From: Lepturacanthus savala
Lineage: Eukaryota; Chordata; Actinopteri; Scombriformes; Trichiuridae
DNA length: 64,000 bases
NCBI GenBank assembly: GCA_030544235.1
Contig: CM060466.1
Span: 22,525,575-22,589,574 of the forward strand
Direction: 5' to 3'
Shown here: positions 1 through 11,029 of the stretch, piece by piece
Layout of the letters: every line of letters starts with the position of its first letter
Position numbering within the stretch: the first letter of the stretch is position 1
Notes under the pieces: generated by a model
What the model saw: only the letters and a program-made list of their open reading frames with translations
The model's database searches: none
Told to the model about the DNA's origin: nothing
Made by a program: the position numbers and the translations under genes

Positions 1-1480
1 TTTTGATATGTGTGCACATGTGTTGTTTTTGAGGGGACTGGAATGTTGAGGTAATGAGAGTTGACCGGGTCAGTTGTGAAGTACGCCTTTAGTTACCTCT
101 CTGTTCATAGTTTGAAGCTGTTCTGATTAGTTTTGTGTTGATGACCCTTTTACAGCAAGTGATGCGTTTCCAGAATCCCCCCGGGTCTGATAAAATAAAC
201 TGCTTTGCAGCTTTTGGTATTAGACATGATCTGATACTGACTGCGTAATGTATAGCACAAACAAATCAAATGGTGAAGGTACAACTCTACATCGGATTGT
301 ATCTTGAATGTAAAGCATTATTTCATCTTTTAAAGATCCAGACCGTATGAGCAACAAATGAGAGGATGTTTCTGATTTACTCAGGCTGCTGTGCCTTTTT
401 AGAGGTGAGGTAAGCCAATACCTGTGAAGTACAATCATTTGTGACATCACTTGTTTTGTTGTTTCTTTTAGTTGTCCTCTAGGGGGAGACAGATACCAGC
501 ACTGTACTCAGTAGTGTCACTATGAATTAGGTCTAAACCAGGAGTAGGCAAACCCTGGTCCTAGAGGGCCACCATGGGTGCAGGATTTTATTCCAACCAA
601 GCAGTAACACACCTAATTCTACTAATAAAGGTCCTTAGCAAGGACTGTGATGGTTGATTAGTAGAATCAGGTTTGTTACTGTTGGAGCAAAAACCTGCTC
701 CCACAGCAGCCCTCCAGGACCAGGGTTGTCTACTCCTGGTCTAGAATAAAGCCAGAAGTTTTTTTTTGTTTGTTTTCTTTCTGGCAACTATTAACAATAA
801 TTTCGTGTTTTAATTTATAATTTGTGCAGCCCATGCACAGATGTCATGAAACCACAATAAAAGTGGATAAGGAAACTTACAGCAGTTTGATGTGTTGTGT
901 ATCTGTAATGTGTTGAAACCAAAGGGGCAAAACGGGGATTCTCTCCTTTAGGCAAATTGTTGAGTCATGGGTAATTCACAGGAAAGCTGTGATAGGATGG
1001 TATTATGAAATGTTTTGTACTTAATGGATTACTTATTATAAAAGAATTGCTGACCAAGCAAAATAATTTGATGGTATTGAGCAGAATTGTGAGTTGTTTT
1101 TTGACATTCATGAACTAAACAAATATATAATCAACTAATTCATAGTAAAAGAAAAAAAAAAGAAAATTGATGAAAATATCTATGAGGCTGCAAAATGAAA
1201 AGTTGCTGCTCTAGTTTCAACAGGTTGATCAAAACCAGTAGAAACAAATTCAAGTTGTAGTTGGCTTATTGCAGTTGTGTTCAGTAATTGTTTCCTCTCA
1301 TGAGACTCTTTCCCAGTGACAAGGAAACTAATATAAAGACCAGAAATCAACAGCAGGCTCAAGGTGCTGTGTCAGACCATTAGCAGAAATGTCAACCAAC
1401 TGGAATCAGATCAACAGCAGTGACATTACCCGTTACAGGAAAATAGCATGGTGCCAAAAACCTAAATTACAAGACCACCA
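1..1480. other. Left-flank intergenic DNA
   Basis: No coding exon is supported here. The open frames are short, lack splice context and resemble nothing I recognise. The one structured element is a MITE-like inverted-repeat element at 539-738, listed separately. The right edge runs into the 3' end of hmox1. Confidence 0.6.
539..738. mobile_element. hAT-like MITE, about 200 bp
   Basis: The two ends are near-perfect inverted repeats. The left end begins CAGGAGTAGGCAAACCCTGG and the right end, reverse-complemented, begins CAGGAGTAGACAACCCTGGT. The flanking octamers, gtctaaac on the left and gtctagaa on the right, look like a decayed 8-bp target-site duplication, the size hAT transposases make. 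There is no coding capacity, so this is a non-autonomous copy. Family assignment rests only on TSD length and inverted-repeat architecture. Confidence 0.65.
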
Positions 1481-1494
1481 TTAAACAAAAATAT

Positions 1495-1500
1495 TTTATT
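1495..1500 (-). promoter_or_regulatory. hmox1 polyadenylation signal
   Basis: AATAAA on the minus strand, about 270 bases beyond the hmox1 stop codon. It implies a 3' UTR of roughly 290 bases. Confidence 0.55.
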
Positions 1501-1771
1501 AACACGTTTACATATTTACAGTATTAGAAATGCTCATATTGCACATTTTAATGACACACTGTATAACAGTTACAGCATTAGCGTAGTAGAATTTAAAGTT
1601 TTGACCTCAATAGGCCAACCTATTATACAATGTGGTTCCCACAGTATTTCGCCATTTAAAGGCAGTTGAAATCTTACATAGTTATAACAGGAAGTTTCAT
1701 AATCTTACAGTATTCAGAGATCTTAACATTTTTACAACAGAACAATAGTATTTCTCATGTTTTTTTTTTTT

Positions 1772-3904
1772 CTAAAAAGCGTAGATTCCTACACTGACAG
1801 TAACCAGGACTACAAACAGTCCCAGAAACGTCCTGAGCATTGGAAACGTGTTGGTGATGGGTCCCATGATCTGGAGTGTCTTAGCATCGCCTGATTTGCA
1901 TTGCGAAGAATTCTGCAGCGGATTTTCAATAACACTCAGCATCTTCTGTAAATCGTCAAAGACCTGCAAAACAGGAGACAGAACATCCATCAGCTCTTTA
2001 TAGCTTAGCTTAAACTCATAAAATGAAGCTCGGCGTCCCTCGTTGCTCTTTTACCTGGATGTTGAGCTCAAAAGCTCTGACGGCCTCCTCCAGCACGCCG
2101 TTCCTCTCCTCCTCCGTCAGCTCCAGGGTGTTCATCCGGCTGCGGTAGAGCTGTTTGAACAGGTTGGGGCTGGAGACACCGGGGAAGGTGAAAAAAGACA
2201 GGCCCTCGTTGCTCTTCAGGCCCATGGACTTCTGGGCGATCCGACCCAGGAGCTGACCCCCGGACAGGTCGCCGAGGTACCGTGTGTAAGCGTGAGCAAC
2301 CAAAAATTCTGGGTTTTCTTTGCCGATCTGAGAAAGAAAAAAAGAACAGGGATCAAGAGCGTTAATTCAGAATCACCCAACAGAGAACAAATATGCATGT
2401 GTGTAATATATGGCTGTAGAAAAAAATAAGAAACTATTGCATGTTTTTTTCTGAAATAAGCATCTCTACATGTATTTCCAGCGTCTGTTGAATTCCAACA
2501 CATGCACACTTCATTCTGCTTAAAGAGGCACCAGGAGTGGAATAAAGTCACCCAAGAACAATGGTAAAGACTTGTGGAGAGCATGACAAGACACATGATT
2601 GAGCTGTGATTAAAAATAAGGGTAATTGCACTAAATATTGATTTCTGAACTCTTCTTAAGTGTAAACATTAATATTATGTTGTTTTAAAAATGTGGTCTT
2701 GTTTCTTTGCATTGTTTGAGGTCTGAAAACATTGTATCTTTTTTCTTATTTTGACCATTTGTCATTTTCTGCAAATAAAAGCTCTAAAGTCTAAACTATA
2801 ATAATGTATAATAATAATAATAATTGGAATTTGGAGGAAATGCTGTCAGTAGTTTATAGACTCAAACATAAATGCTCCTTTTGCTCAAACACATACCTAT
2901 AAGTAGTAAAATCAGAAAAACTGATAATTTTGCAGTCGTCTCTTATTTTACTGTATGTGAAGCACGGTGAAACGTACCTGTCTGAGTCTGTGACTGTATC
3001 TTTTTGTGGCTGCAGGCACAACGATCTTGTCTCTCCAGTCTTGGCCGTAGAAGAACGCCAGATCTTTCTCGATATGTTCCAACCTGGCCAGTTCAGCGGG
3101 GAAGTAAATGGGCGCGACACCCGGATGGTTGGAGTTGTTGTCCATCGCCTCCTCCAGCGCCTGGTAGATCTCATACAGCGAGCACAGAAGGAGCTGAGGA
3201 CGGGAAGAGGGTTCAGAGCAGAAGTTAGACCACAACAGACACTACAACCATCATGCTATCATACATCAACAAATGAGAAATAACTAATATCTTTATTACT
3301 GTTAACCATTACCTTATATTGTGGCAGGGTGACTTTCCCCTTCTGGAAGCTCATCATCATTTCTGTGTTTTCCGCCCTGACGTGACTGTCTTTGGTCACC
3401 TTTTTGATTTGCTCTGACAAATCCCTGCAAGAGAAAAGGAAATTACCGCTCAACTTTGAATCGTACCGATGATAGGCGCGTACTGACCAGCGCTCTTAGC
3501 AGAAAAAAACACTAATGCTGAGTGTGCCACTCTGACTCCAAAGTACATGCTGTGAATTACAGCACCAACAGATGTGTATCTGTTCATGTAATCTAGGCAG
3601 CGTGCAGCTGATAAAACGTTGCAAGCACAAACAGAAAATCAGCACATACTGTACTAGAGAGCTCCTTTTTGGATGCTGCAGGAACTAATTCTGATATAAT
3701 CGAATATATTTTAGAAAAGAAATACAAGAAACTTCCAATTCAAGCACTTCTGCTTATGCATTTCAATAACAACGATAACGCATGTGTCAGGTGGTGGAAT
3801 GCATTAGGGATAAGGATTTATAGATATAATAAACCACAGCTGCTTTATACTTACATGTCTGTTGTCTGTTCTGCAGCTGTCTGACTCTTCTTCTCTGCAT
3901 CCAT
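1772..3904 (-). CDS. hmox1: Heme oxygenase 1
   Basis: Encodes heme oxygenase, which uses oxygen and cytochrome P450 reductase to open heme to biliverdin, releasing CO and ferrous iron at the ER membrane. Coding exons are 3904-3855, 3424-3313, 3193-2978, 2327-2055 and 1963-1772, joined in phase to give 280 residues, close to the usual size of about 288. Visible landmarks are the proximal heme ligand His31 in KDSHVRAEN, the distal-helix GDLSGGQ at 145-151, and a hydrophobic C-terminal anchor at about 263-280 ending in YAF. I see no heme-regulatory Cys-Pro motifs, which favours HMOX1 over HMOX2. The 5' UTR is split: a noncoding exon ends at 4030 and the ATG lies 7 bases into the next exon (starting at 3911). 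The adjacent hmgxb4-like gene matches human chromosome 22 synteny. Teleosts often carry two copies (hmox1a/b), and I cannot say which this is. Confidence 0.97.
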
Positions 3905-4029
3905 TGTGGTTCTGCAAAAAGAATAAAATGTCAGAAATATGTTTTTATAGGAGGTAAGTGATCTGGCTTTCAGCAGTTCAAGAGGTTTAAAAGTGTCCCT
4001 GCAATGCAAATATATTCTGATTTACTCAC

Positions 4030-4120
4030 CAGTTAGGATGATAGGTCCTTAAGGTTTAGTAGTTTGGTCTTTGTTCTGTGATTCTCCTGATCCCTCTGTG
4101 GATATCCAGTACACTCTGTG
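4030..4120 (-). other. hmox1: hmox1 noncoding first exon (5' UTR)
   Basis: The donor ACTG|GTGAGT ends this exon at 4030. The next exon begins at 3911, after a TTTTTGCAG acceptor. The 5' limit, about 4120, is estimated from the TATA box and is not seen directly. Confidence 0.65.
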
Positions 4121-4144
4121 CTGTGTGCCTACTGTCCTCTCCCT

Positions 4145-4152
4145 CTTTTATA
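4145..4152 (-). promoter_or_regulatory. hmox1 TATA box
   Basis: TATAAAAG on the minus strand, about 25-30 bases upstream of the inferred hmox1 transcription start. A TATA-driven promoter suits a strongly stress-inducible gene. Confidence 0.75.
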
Positions 4153-4210
4153 TGGTCCCACTCTGTCTCCTCCCTCCCAGCGGCTGAATGAAAACAGGAA
4201 AACCTCAGCT

Positions 4211-4500
4211 TGGTCCTAAGCATGATATAGCAACTTCAGCGAAAGCTGTAGGGAGGAACTTGGAGTTAACATGACTCAGCAGCTTTGAGAAAGGCTTGGA
4301 AGTTGTTGAGGGAAGGACTACTGGCCTTAGCATGAGTAAGGAAGTTTGGAAATGTCCTGGAATTACAGCAGCAGCAGCAGGAGGAGGAGAAAGAGGAGGA
4401 GTGCCGACTGAGAGCTAAACATGACCGTGCAGTTTTGGAATTCCACTGCTGAACCAGAACAGAGGCGGAGAGAACTCTTAACATGACAGAGTCTGAAGCC
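4211..4500 (-). promoter_or_regulatory. hmox1 proximal control region with a MARE and degenerate repeats
   Basis: A perfect Maf/NRF2-BACH1 element, TGCTGAGTCA on the minus strand, lies at 4272-4281. It is embedded in about five diverged copies of a short unit whose core is TTAACATGACTCAGCAG, near 4217, 4265, 4327, 4414 and 4477. BACH1 repression and NRF2 activation through such elements is established for vertebrate HMOX1. That the other degenerate copies bind anything is inference. Confidence 0.6.
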
Positions 4501-5900
4501 TGGGAGAGAGGAAATGTTGAAAGTGTGACTAATGGAGAGCAACGATCACATGATGGAGTCAGTACAATACACCCATATAAACACCTCACAACACTGCTGA
4601 TATATCACTCCACAAATACCTAAATGGCTGATCAGATATTGTTTTTCAGAGCAAAAAATGTTAGGCAGCGTATGATTTAAATTACTTTATTAATCAATTT
4701 CCTCTATTAAGACCCCCCTCCTGCCCCCTTTCTCCTTTTGCTTCTATTCACAAGACTTTTCCGTTCCGATCACTGCTTTGATGTTACTGTATGAACGTGT
4801 TTCTCTCACTCCGTTCTGGATCTGTTCTAAAACATTATCTATAATAGATTGTCTATTCCTGTCTTGTGAGACATGATCTTATGTGGAATGTGATCATGTC
4901 TCTTTTGCGGGCTTTTGGTCAAATATTAAACCCAGGTCAGATAGGTTGAAGAGATAATCTGTATTTATCTAGACAACTTCAGGGTAACTATTCAGCTGGA
5001 CACAGGATGTCTTCAGGTGGGTTGACCTTCAGGTCATATAAAAAAGGGTCTTCAAATCATCAATCTTCAATCATGACGACTGTTGGATAAAGTGGTGACA
5101 GAAGCGAACACAGAAATGATGCAAAACCAGAAACACACAAAAACAAAAGAAAAATACATAAACAACTGCAAGAGAAAAACAATGCAAATTCACTCACTTT
5201 TCTTCACATTTGCTCCTTTTTTCTTTCCCTGGCCTGAACTCAGTCTGCACTGCTTGTCATCTCTGACCACCTAACAAAACTCCAACATTATCTATGTAAC
5301 TATGCTGCTCTTCTATATTATAAAACGTGATGGCCGAATGGTTTAAAAATACATAAAGGAAAACTTACCTTTTCACTCTGCTCTTTGTGTGTTTTTTGAT
5401 ATTTGCAGCATTTTCTCTTTTGCATTTATTTTTTGGGGTTTCTAAGTATTTGTTTCTGCTTCATTTCTGTGATGCAACGTTTTTCTCCTGCAGGGTTTCT
5501 ATCTTTTCTGTGTTTGCAGCATTTGCTGTTTGCAACGTGTTTGACCCTGTTGACCCCACTATAATATACACCTGACAGGTGAGAAAATAACAGAGGACAA
5601 ACGCAGTGGGGAAATGGGCTGCTGTTTCTTTCTTAATACTGGACCAAATTGAAACATTTACACATAAACTTAAATAGGGTCCATTTAAAAACATTCCCCT
5701 TTTAAGGTCCAGACCAAAATAAAAAATATATATCACCCATTATTACCTATAAAGTCATAAAACAACAAATATTTTTAAATTAGATTTAGTTGAGTGAATA
5801 TAAATGAATATAAATCAATTATATGTAGATAAGGCCAACAGTAAAACAGTAACCCAGAGTGGAGAACATAAAGATAATTTTATCTGACAGATGTTTTCAC
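4501..5900. other. Intergenic DNA between hmox1 and the hmgxb4-like gene
   Basis: No coding exon is recognised. The sequence is AT-rich with scattered short open frames that lack splice context. It separates the hmox1 proximal control region from the promoter region of the divergent neighbour. Confidence 0.5.
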
Positions 5901-5931
5901 GCTGACCTGCAGCCTAAACACGGCTCTGGGA

Positions 5932-5971
5932 ATGAGTCATCTATTAAGCTAGCGTCTACCATGACTCAGCA
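5932..5971. promoter_or_regulatory. Paired AP-1 and MARE sites, candidate hmox1 enhancer
   Basis: ATGAGTCAT at 5932-5940 and TGACTCAGCA at 5962-5971 lie 22 bases apart, about 1.8 kb upstream of hmox1 and near the putative promoter of the divergent hmgxb4-like gene. The second site is identical over CATGACTCAGCAG to the proximal MARE at 4270. Mammalian HMOX1 also has distal clusters of such elements, so an equivalent role is plausible but untested here. Confidence 0.5.
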
Positions 5972-5989
5972 GAAACACAGGAGAGGGAG

Positions 5990-6340
5990 GGGGAGGGGAA
6001 ACACTAAACGTGAATCATCATCTTTTTTCCTCCACATCGTGGAGAGTTTGTGGCGAGTTGACACGTAGCGTCGACGTCTACGGTAAAACTACGACTGTTA
6101 AGGCGGTTTTACGGTTGTTGGAGACCAAGTCATTTGATTAGTCTAAATCAAATAAAAAACGGCTGAACTTTAACGTTTCGCTGTGTTTTCAAGTTCAAAG
6201 TCTGTCGTCGACGTGTCCATGGTTACAGTGATAAACGTTAACCACGTAAACGTTGAAAAAACGGCGAAAAGCTGGCTGTTAACTTTAGGAAATTTGCATA
6301 TCCGGTTGTTCGGCTGTGGTAAGAGCTAACGGCTGATAAC
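5990..6340 (+). promoter_or_regulatory. Putative promoter and 5' UTR region of the hmgxb4-like gene
   Basis: A locally CpG-rich stretch (several CG dinucleotides between about 6050 and 6350) in otherwise CpG-poor DNA. The first coding exon begins exactly at its ATG after an acceptor, so a noncoding first exon must lie upstream, most simply here. The exact start and donor are not determined. Confidence 0.4.
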
Positions 6341-6659
6341 GTGGACCGGTAGTTACATATATTGAAGCTCGTTTGTTCATTTATTCCTATTTTGTTTTTA
6401 CTTTTAGCAAAAACGACACACACACAATTTTATTTGATATATTTTATGATAGTTAATAGTTTTTTTTTACCCTCTCATCCATTTAATTTATCTTTATTGA
6501 TTTTATCCAGCTTTTTATTCTAGCTTTTGTTGACCTTTTTAAAAAAAATATGTATATTATATTATTATTTTAGCTGTTTACAGCCTATTGGATGGTATTC
6601 ATAATTTTTACATGTGCATTGGTTTCAAACAGGCTTGTTTGTTTTTGCTTCTACACCTG

Positions 6660-6745
6660 TAATCAGCTTGTCACTCCTCAGTTTAGCACTTTGAACTGCA
6701 CTAACCTGTATAAAAGGTGTAATACAAATAAAGTTTGATTGATTT
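6660..6745 (+). repeat. Retroposon 3'-tail fragment
   Basis: The stretch ends AATACAAATAAAGTTTGATT, resembling the AATAAAG-rich 3' tails of degraded fish retroposons. A similar tail occurs near 17785. No source element is identified. Confidence 0.3.
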
Positions 6746-6889
6746 ATTGGTATACTATACTCATAATATCCCTTTTATATCGGTAGACAATATTTATTTT
6801 CCCCTCTGCCTTTCCTCACAGTCACAACTATAGCACTTAACCAGTCAAACTCATGTTTGATTCTGTCTCTGTTTTATTTCTGGCTGTAG

Positions 6890-9800
6890 ATGGATGGTCT
6901 AGATGACCTGGTGAGAGCATCCTGCAGGATGGAGAAGAAAAGGTTCTATGATCCAGACTCGGATGTGGAGGAGTATGGCAACAAGAGGCCTCATGAGGTG
7001 GGCTCTGGGTGCTGCAGTTTTCAAACAGACTCTGCTCCTAATAAGGGGTGGAATGGTTACTGCCTTTAATAAAAATCACAGGAAATTCTCTGATGGTGAC
7101 GAATACCTTTCAAATTTAATTATTGTGAAACCCATGTGTGATTTCTGCACTTTGAAATCACAGTAAATACTGTCAGACTGTCCTGCCTCAACCAAAGTAA
7201 TTGGAATTATTTATCGCTTGGTAAGAAATTTAATTAGTTGTTTGATGAATTTCTTTTTCTAGCAATATAAGATAAATAAAAGCGATGGAATTCTGGCCTG
7301 TTTAGCAAATAATTCTCAGTGTCTATCTCAACTGTTGGTCAAAATGGCTAAAAAAAACCTTAAACCCCCCCAAAATCCAACATTTTAACAATATATTTGT
7401 AATCAAGATCACTGATCCAGACATGGAATTTTATACTGTTACAACTCTAACACAATATACTCTCATACAGTATTTTCACATTAAATTAATACACTGGCAT
7501 CAATGGCTCACTTTGTTTTTGCAGTGCAGGAGTTATTGCTCCATCTAAGATCGATGGATTGAATAATGATCACTGAAATTTGGTTTATGTTTTCTCATTC
7601 AGTTCCATGGTCTATTTCATGCATTAAATAAAATGAATACATTTTTTTTGTGATCGCCTGTTATTTTCTTTTTTTTTCAGGACCCAATGTTGTCACCTAA
7701 GGAAAGACGACACTCTGGTGAGATGTTTTAAGGACATGTTATACCAACTTCTTTGGGCCATATTGAAATGTTTGTGTGCAGAAAAGGATTAATCCTTAAT
7801 TATTAGATATGGAAATTTGGAAAAATATCGGTTACCAAGCTGCTAGAAGAACAAATTAGAGTTGATTCTTTGAAGATGAATACGATTTTTGTAATTCTGC
7901 AGCAGAATGACTCCAGTCCATGTCAGCATAGTTTCTGCAATGGAGTGATGATGACACAAAGCAACAGGTCTAACAATCATAAACCCATTTACTGCTTTGC
8001 TCTTCCTTTCCCAAGAGCTGACTCAACAATGTCAAACTCCATAAATTAGGTTCCAGGAGACATTTTCCTTTTGCCACACATCAGTTTGTGTCGTAAAACT
8101 CTTAACAGAAAATATCTCCATTGTGAACTCACTCCTGTCCAGATATGGATCAGGAGGACCGACATAAACCTACATTCCTCCAGTCTATGATAAAGGTTAT
8201 TCTACATTTAAACAAGGACGTTGAATTTAAACTATATACGCAATCAAATATCCACCACACATATTTCACAATTTGCAGGTAATAGTGGTGCTGAGTCTGA
8301 GTTTGGTGCAGTAGAGTCCTTCCTCCCTGTCTACCCAGTCTGTGAGTCACAAGATGGACCAGAAGAGATGGAAGGAGAAGAGGTGAGAACACAGAAGGAA
8401 GCATGAGAACAAATGTTTGTGGTTTTGTCTGTCTTGGTTTTGAAGAATTTAAAAACAGATTCAGATTCAGAAATGAACTGTTGAGTTTGTGTAACGAAGA
8501 CGTTGCTTGAAGAAGAATTTAACCCAAATTATGAATCAATAGATCCTGCTGAGCCACTAACTCCTCAGACATTACTGCTTTTCAGCATTGATTTATATTC
8601 TATTATATCAACCTTCTTATTATTCTGCTCTGTATTTTTACTAAAAAAAGACTTGTTGCATCCATGTTGTCCACCAGATGGCAGCATTGATCAGCTAATC
8701 ATTAATCCAGTAGTTATTCAAAGTTTATCTTTGACTTTCACTTCTACTCATCGCTGTGCTCTGTCTTTCTCTCTTCTCCAGGCAGGTCCAGGCTCTGTGC
8801 TGGAGTACTGGGTCCATCAAGACCACCAGCACAGCATCAGCATAGCTGATTGTCTGGTTAGTTCCCAACTGACCCACAGGCCTTGTCCCTTCAGACCTGT
8901 TTCTGGTTCAGTGGCAGACTTTGCTATGATGAGCTCCACGCTCAGTCCCATGGTAGCCAGCCCCATGACCGACAGTCCCATTAGTTATATGTGTAGCCCT
9001 GTTGGTTCTGCTCTGGACACACTCAGATCCACTTCTGAGAGTCCGTGCTGCTCTGACCAGGATCCCGTCTGTGCTGCAGCTCACCTCCACCTGCTGGGGG
9101 AGTCCTTGTCCCTGATTGGACACCACCTCCAGGAGACAGATGTGAGTAGATTCTATGTCAATGTATGATGAAGCAAAGGGACTTTGATGCTGTTTGATAT
9201 ATATACGGGGTCCAGACCCAGCCCGCTAAAGGCTCCAATCTGGTCTACAGGATGACTGTACAAAGTGTGACAAAAGATGGATCAGTTTCTGTTTCTGCAC
9301 AGAAATGTGAAGTCAGTGAGCATCTCTCAGGGTTCAAGGGATAAAATATTTGCAGTTTTGTTTCGTTAATGGTTTGTAAAGCAGGAGATAATTTCACCTG
9401 CTGCTTAAAATACTAAATTGTATTTTATCAATACAATTGTATTGTTATCAATACAATTAGGCCAATATTCAGTAGAATTATCTTGAATTGGCAGGTAATT
9501 TTGCTTATTTCAAGTTTTTTTTCCAAAATATGAGATAAAAAGATAAACAATCCAAAATGTGAGATAAAATACAACATTAAGATAAAAGGTCAAACAATTT
9601 AATTTTGTTTTAAGAAAACAAGACTAAATTCACAAAATTCAAGAAAAACAAATGGAATGGAATAAGCTATTTAAGATAATTCTACTCAATATTGGACAAA
9701 TTTTATTAAAAAGCAAGATATTTCCGCTTATTAAGATTTGATTTTAATACTGTTGAAATTGCATGGGTTTTCTGATTTTTTTTTTTGTTATCTCTCCTGT

Positions 9801-10777
9801 TTTTTTTTAATTGAAGGTTAATAATTAGTGCCAATATTTATAATTTGTCTACATAAAAAAGAGATAAATTGTAATTATTTATATGTAAATTTTGGCTCAT
9901 CCAGCTCACTTAAGATCAAATTGAATTGAACTGAGTTTGACACCAAGTATTGCTTCATGAACCACTATTGCTTGTTGTTGTGAACTGATGAACCGAAAGC
10001 AGCAAACTGTACAGTAGCTAAACAAATATAAACAAACAAATGCACAAATTTCTAAACAAATGCATCCATCAGAGATTAGTCTATACCAATTCTCTGACCT
10101 CCCAGCTCCACCTGTGTCTTGTAGAAACTGGTGTGTGTTTCCAGTAGCTTGTCTCTGCTCCTGGACTCTCTGCTGTGTGCTCTGGCTCCTCTAATCTGCC
10201 TCACCTCACACATCCCAGAGCTGAGGAGCTGCACACAACACACACTGGTGAGTCTATACTATATTTCCTCAAATTAATTAACTTGACACTAGTCAGTTAA
10301 AACCCATGTCTCTAATAATGGCCAAAGGCTGAATTCACACAAACAAGTCTGAGAAAAAAATACTCATGGTGCCTGTTATATAAATTCGTGTCAGTACATT
10401 CTCATTGCTTTCTTGTAATACACTCAGCAGTATAATCCTGCTATTTTCAACACTTTATTGTTCTACTTCAGTCACTTGTGGGTCATGCCTCAGCAAAGTG
10501 CCACATTTATTACCCACAAGATGGCAGTAGCTACATTTAAATGCACCAGATTGAATCAGAACTAAGTCTCTCTCTACCTGCTTCCAGTAAAGACCCGGTA
10601 CCTTGTGTAGTCAAGGTAAATAAAAGCCCTGGCCACTGTTTGAGGAAATATGTATATGTAATATGTAATGCACATGCACAAATCATTATAAAACAAATAT
10701 ATTTTTTATCATCTCTAATGTTTTTTTTTAAGGCTACGACTCTGGAAAACATTTCCTATGTGATGCCGGGGATATGA
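6890..10777 (+). CDS. hmgxb4: HMGXB4-like protein lacking the HMG box
   Basis: Six coding exons join in phase: 6890-6997, 7681-7717, 8279-8382, 8782-9141, 10125-10247 and 10733-10777, giving 258 residues. Vertebrate HMGXB4 is about 600 residues, with a central HMG box, and acts as a nuclear repressor of Wnt signalling. The C-terminal family domain is clear: [20 protein letters not shown], then a leucine-rich segment with LLDSLLCAL, ending [11 protein letters not shown]-terminal MEKKRFYD and LSPKERR also resemble family segments. No HMG-box sequence appears in any exon, and the intron where it would be expected (8383-8781) is only 399 bases. All splice sites and the frame are intact, so this does not look like a simple pseudogene. 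Adjacency to hmox1 supports orthology with human HMGXB4. It could be a shortened duplicate with a full-length copy elsewhere. Confidence 0.85.
8671..8685 (+). promoter_or_regulatory. CTCF-like core motif
   Basis: CCACCAGATGGCAGC, a good match to the CTCF core consensus, inside intron 3 of the hmgxb4-like gene. This is a motif match only. Confidence 0.35.
9462..9695. repeat. Long-spaced inverted repeat, MITE-like
   Basis: CCAATATTCAGTAGAATTATCTT at 9462-9484 returns inverted at 9673-9695 with one mismatch. The loop of about 190 bases is AT-rich and noncoding. It lies in intron 4 of the hmgxb4-like gene. A small non-autonomous DNA element is the likely source, but no target-site duplication was identified. 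Confidence 0.5.
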
Positions 10778-11002
10778 GTGAAGAAGACTCTTCTGGCTGT
10801 ATACGGCACATTCTAATATACCTAATATAGGGCACTTTAGGTTAGTTTACATTGGGATAAATAATTTAACCATATTGGTTTACACTATGAACTTTTTTGG
10901 TGTTACTATCAGACATGTATGTTTACTTACTTAGATTTGTAGTAAGAAATGTAAATGTAAATATAATGTGAATCTGTAGTAATGTACAATTTGACTCCAC
11001 AA

Positions 11003-11008
11003 AATAAA
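11003..11008 (+). promoter_or_regulatory. hmgxb4-like polyadenylation signal
   Basis: AATAAA about 225 bases after the stop codon, the first good match downstream. Confidence 0.5.
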
Positions 11009-11029
11009 AAATCCATAATTATGTTGACA

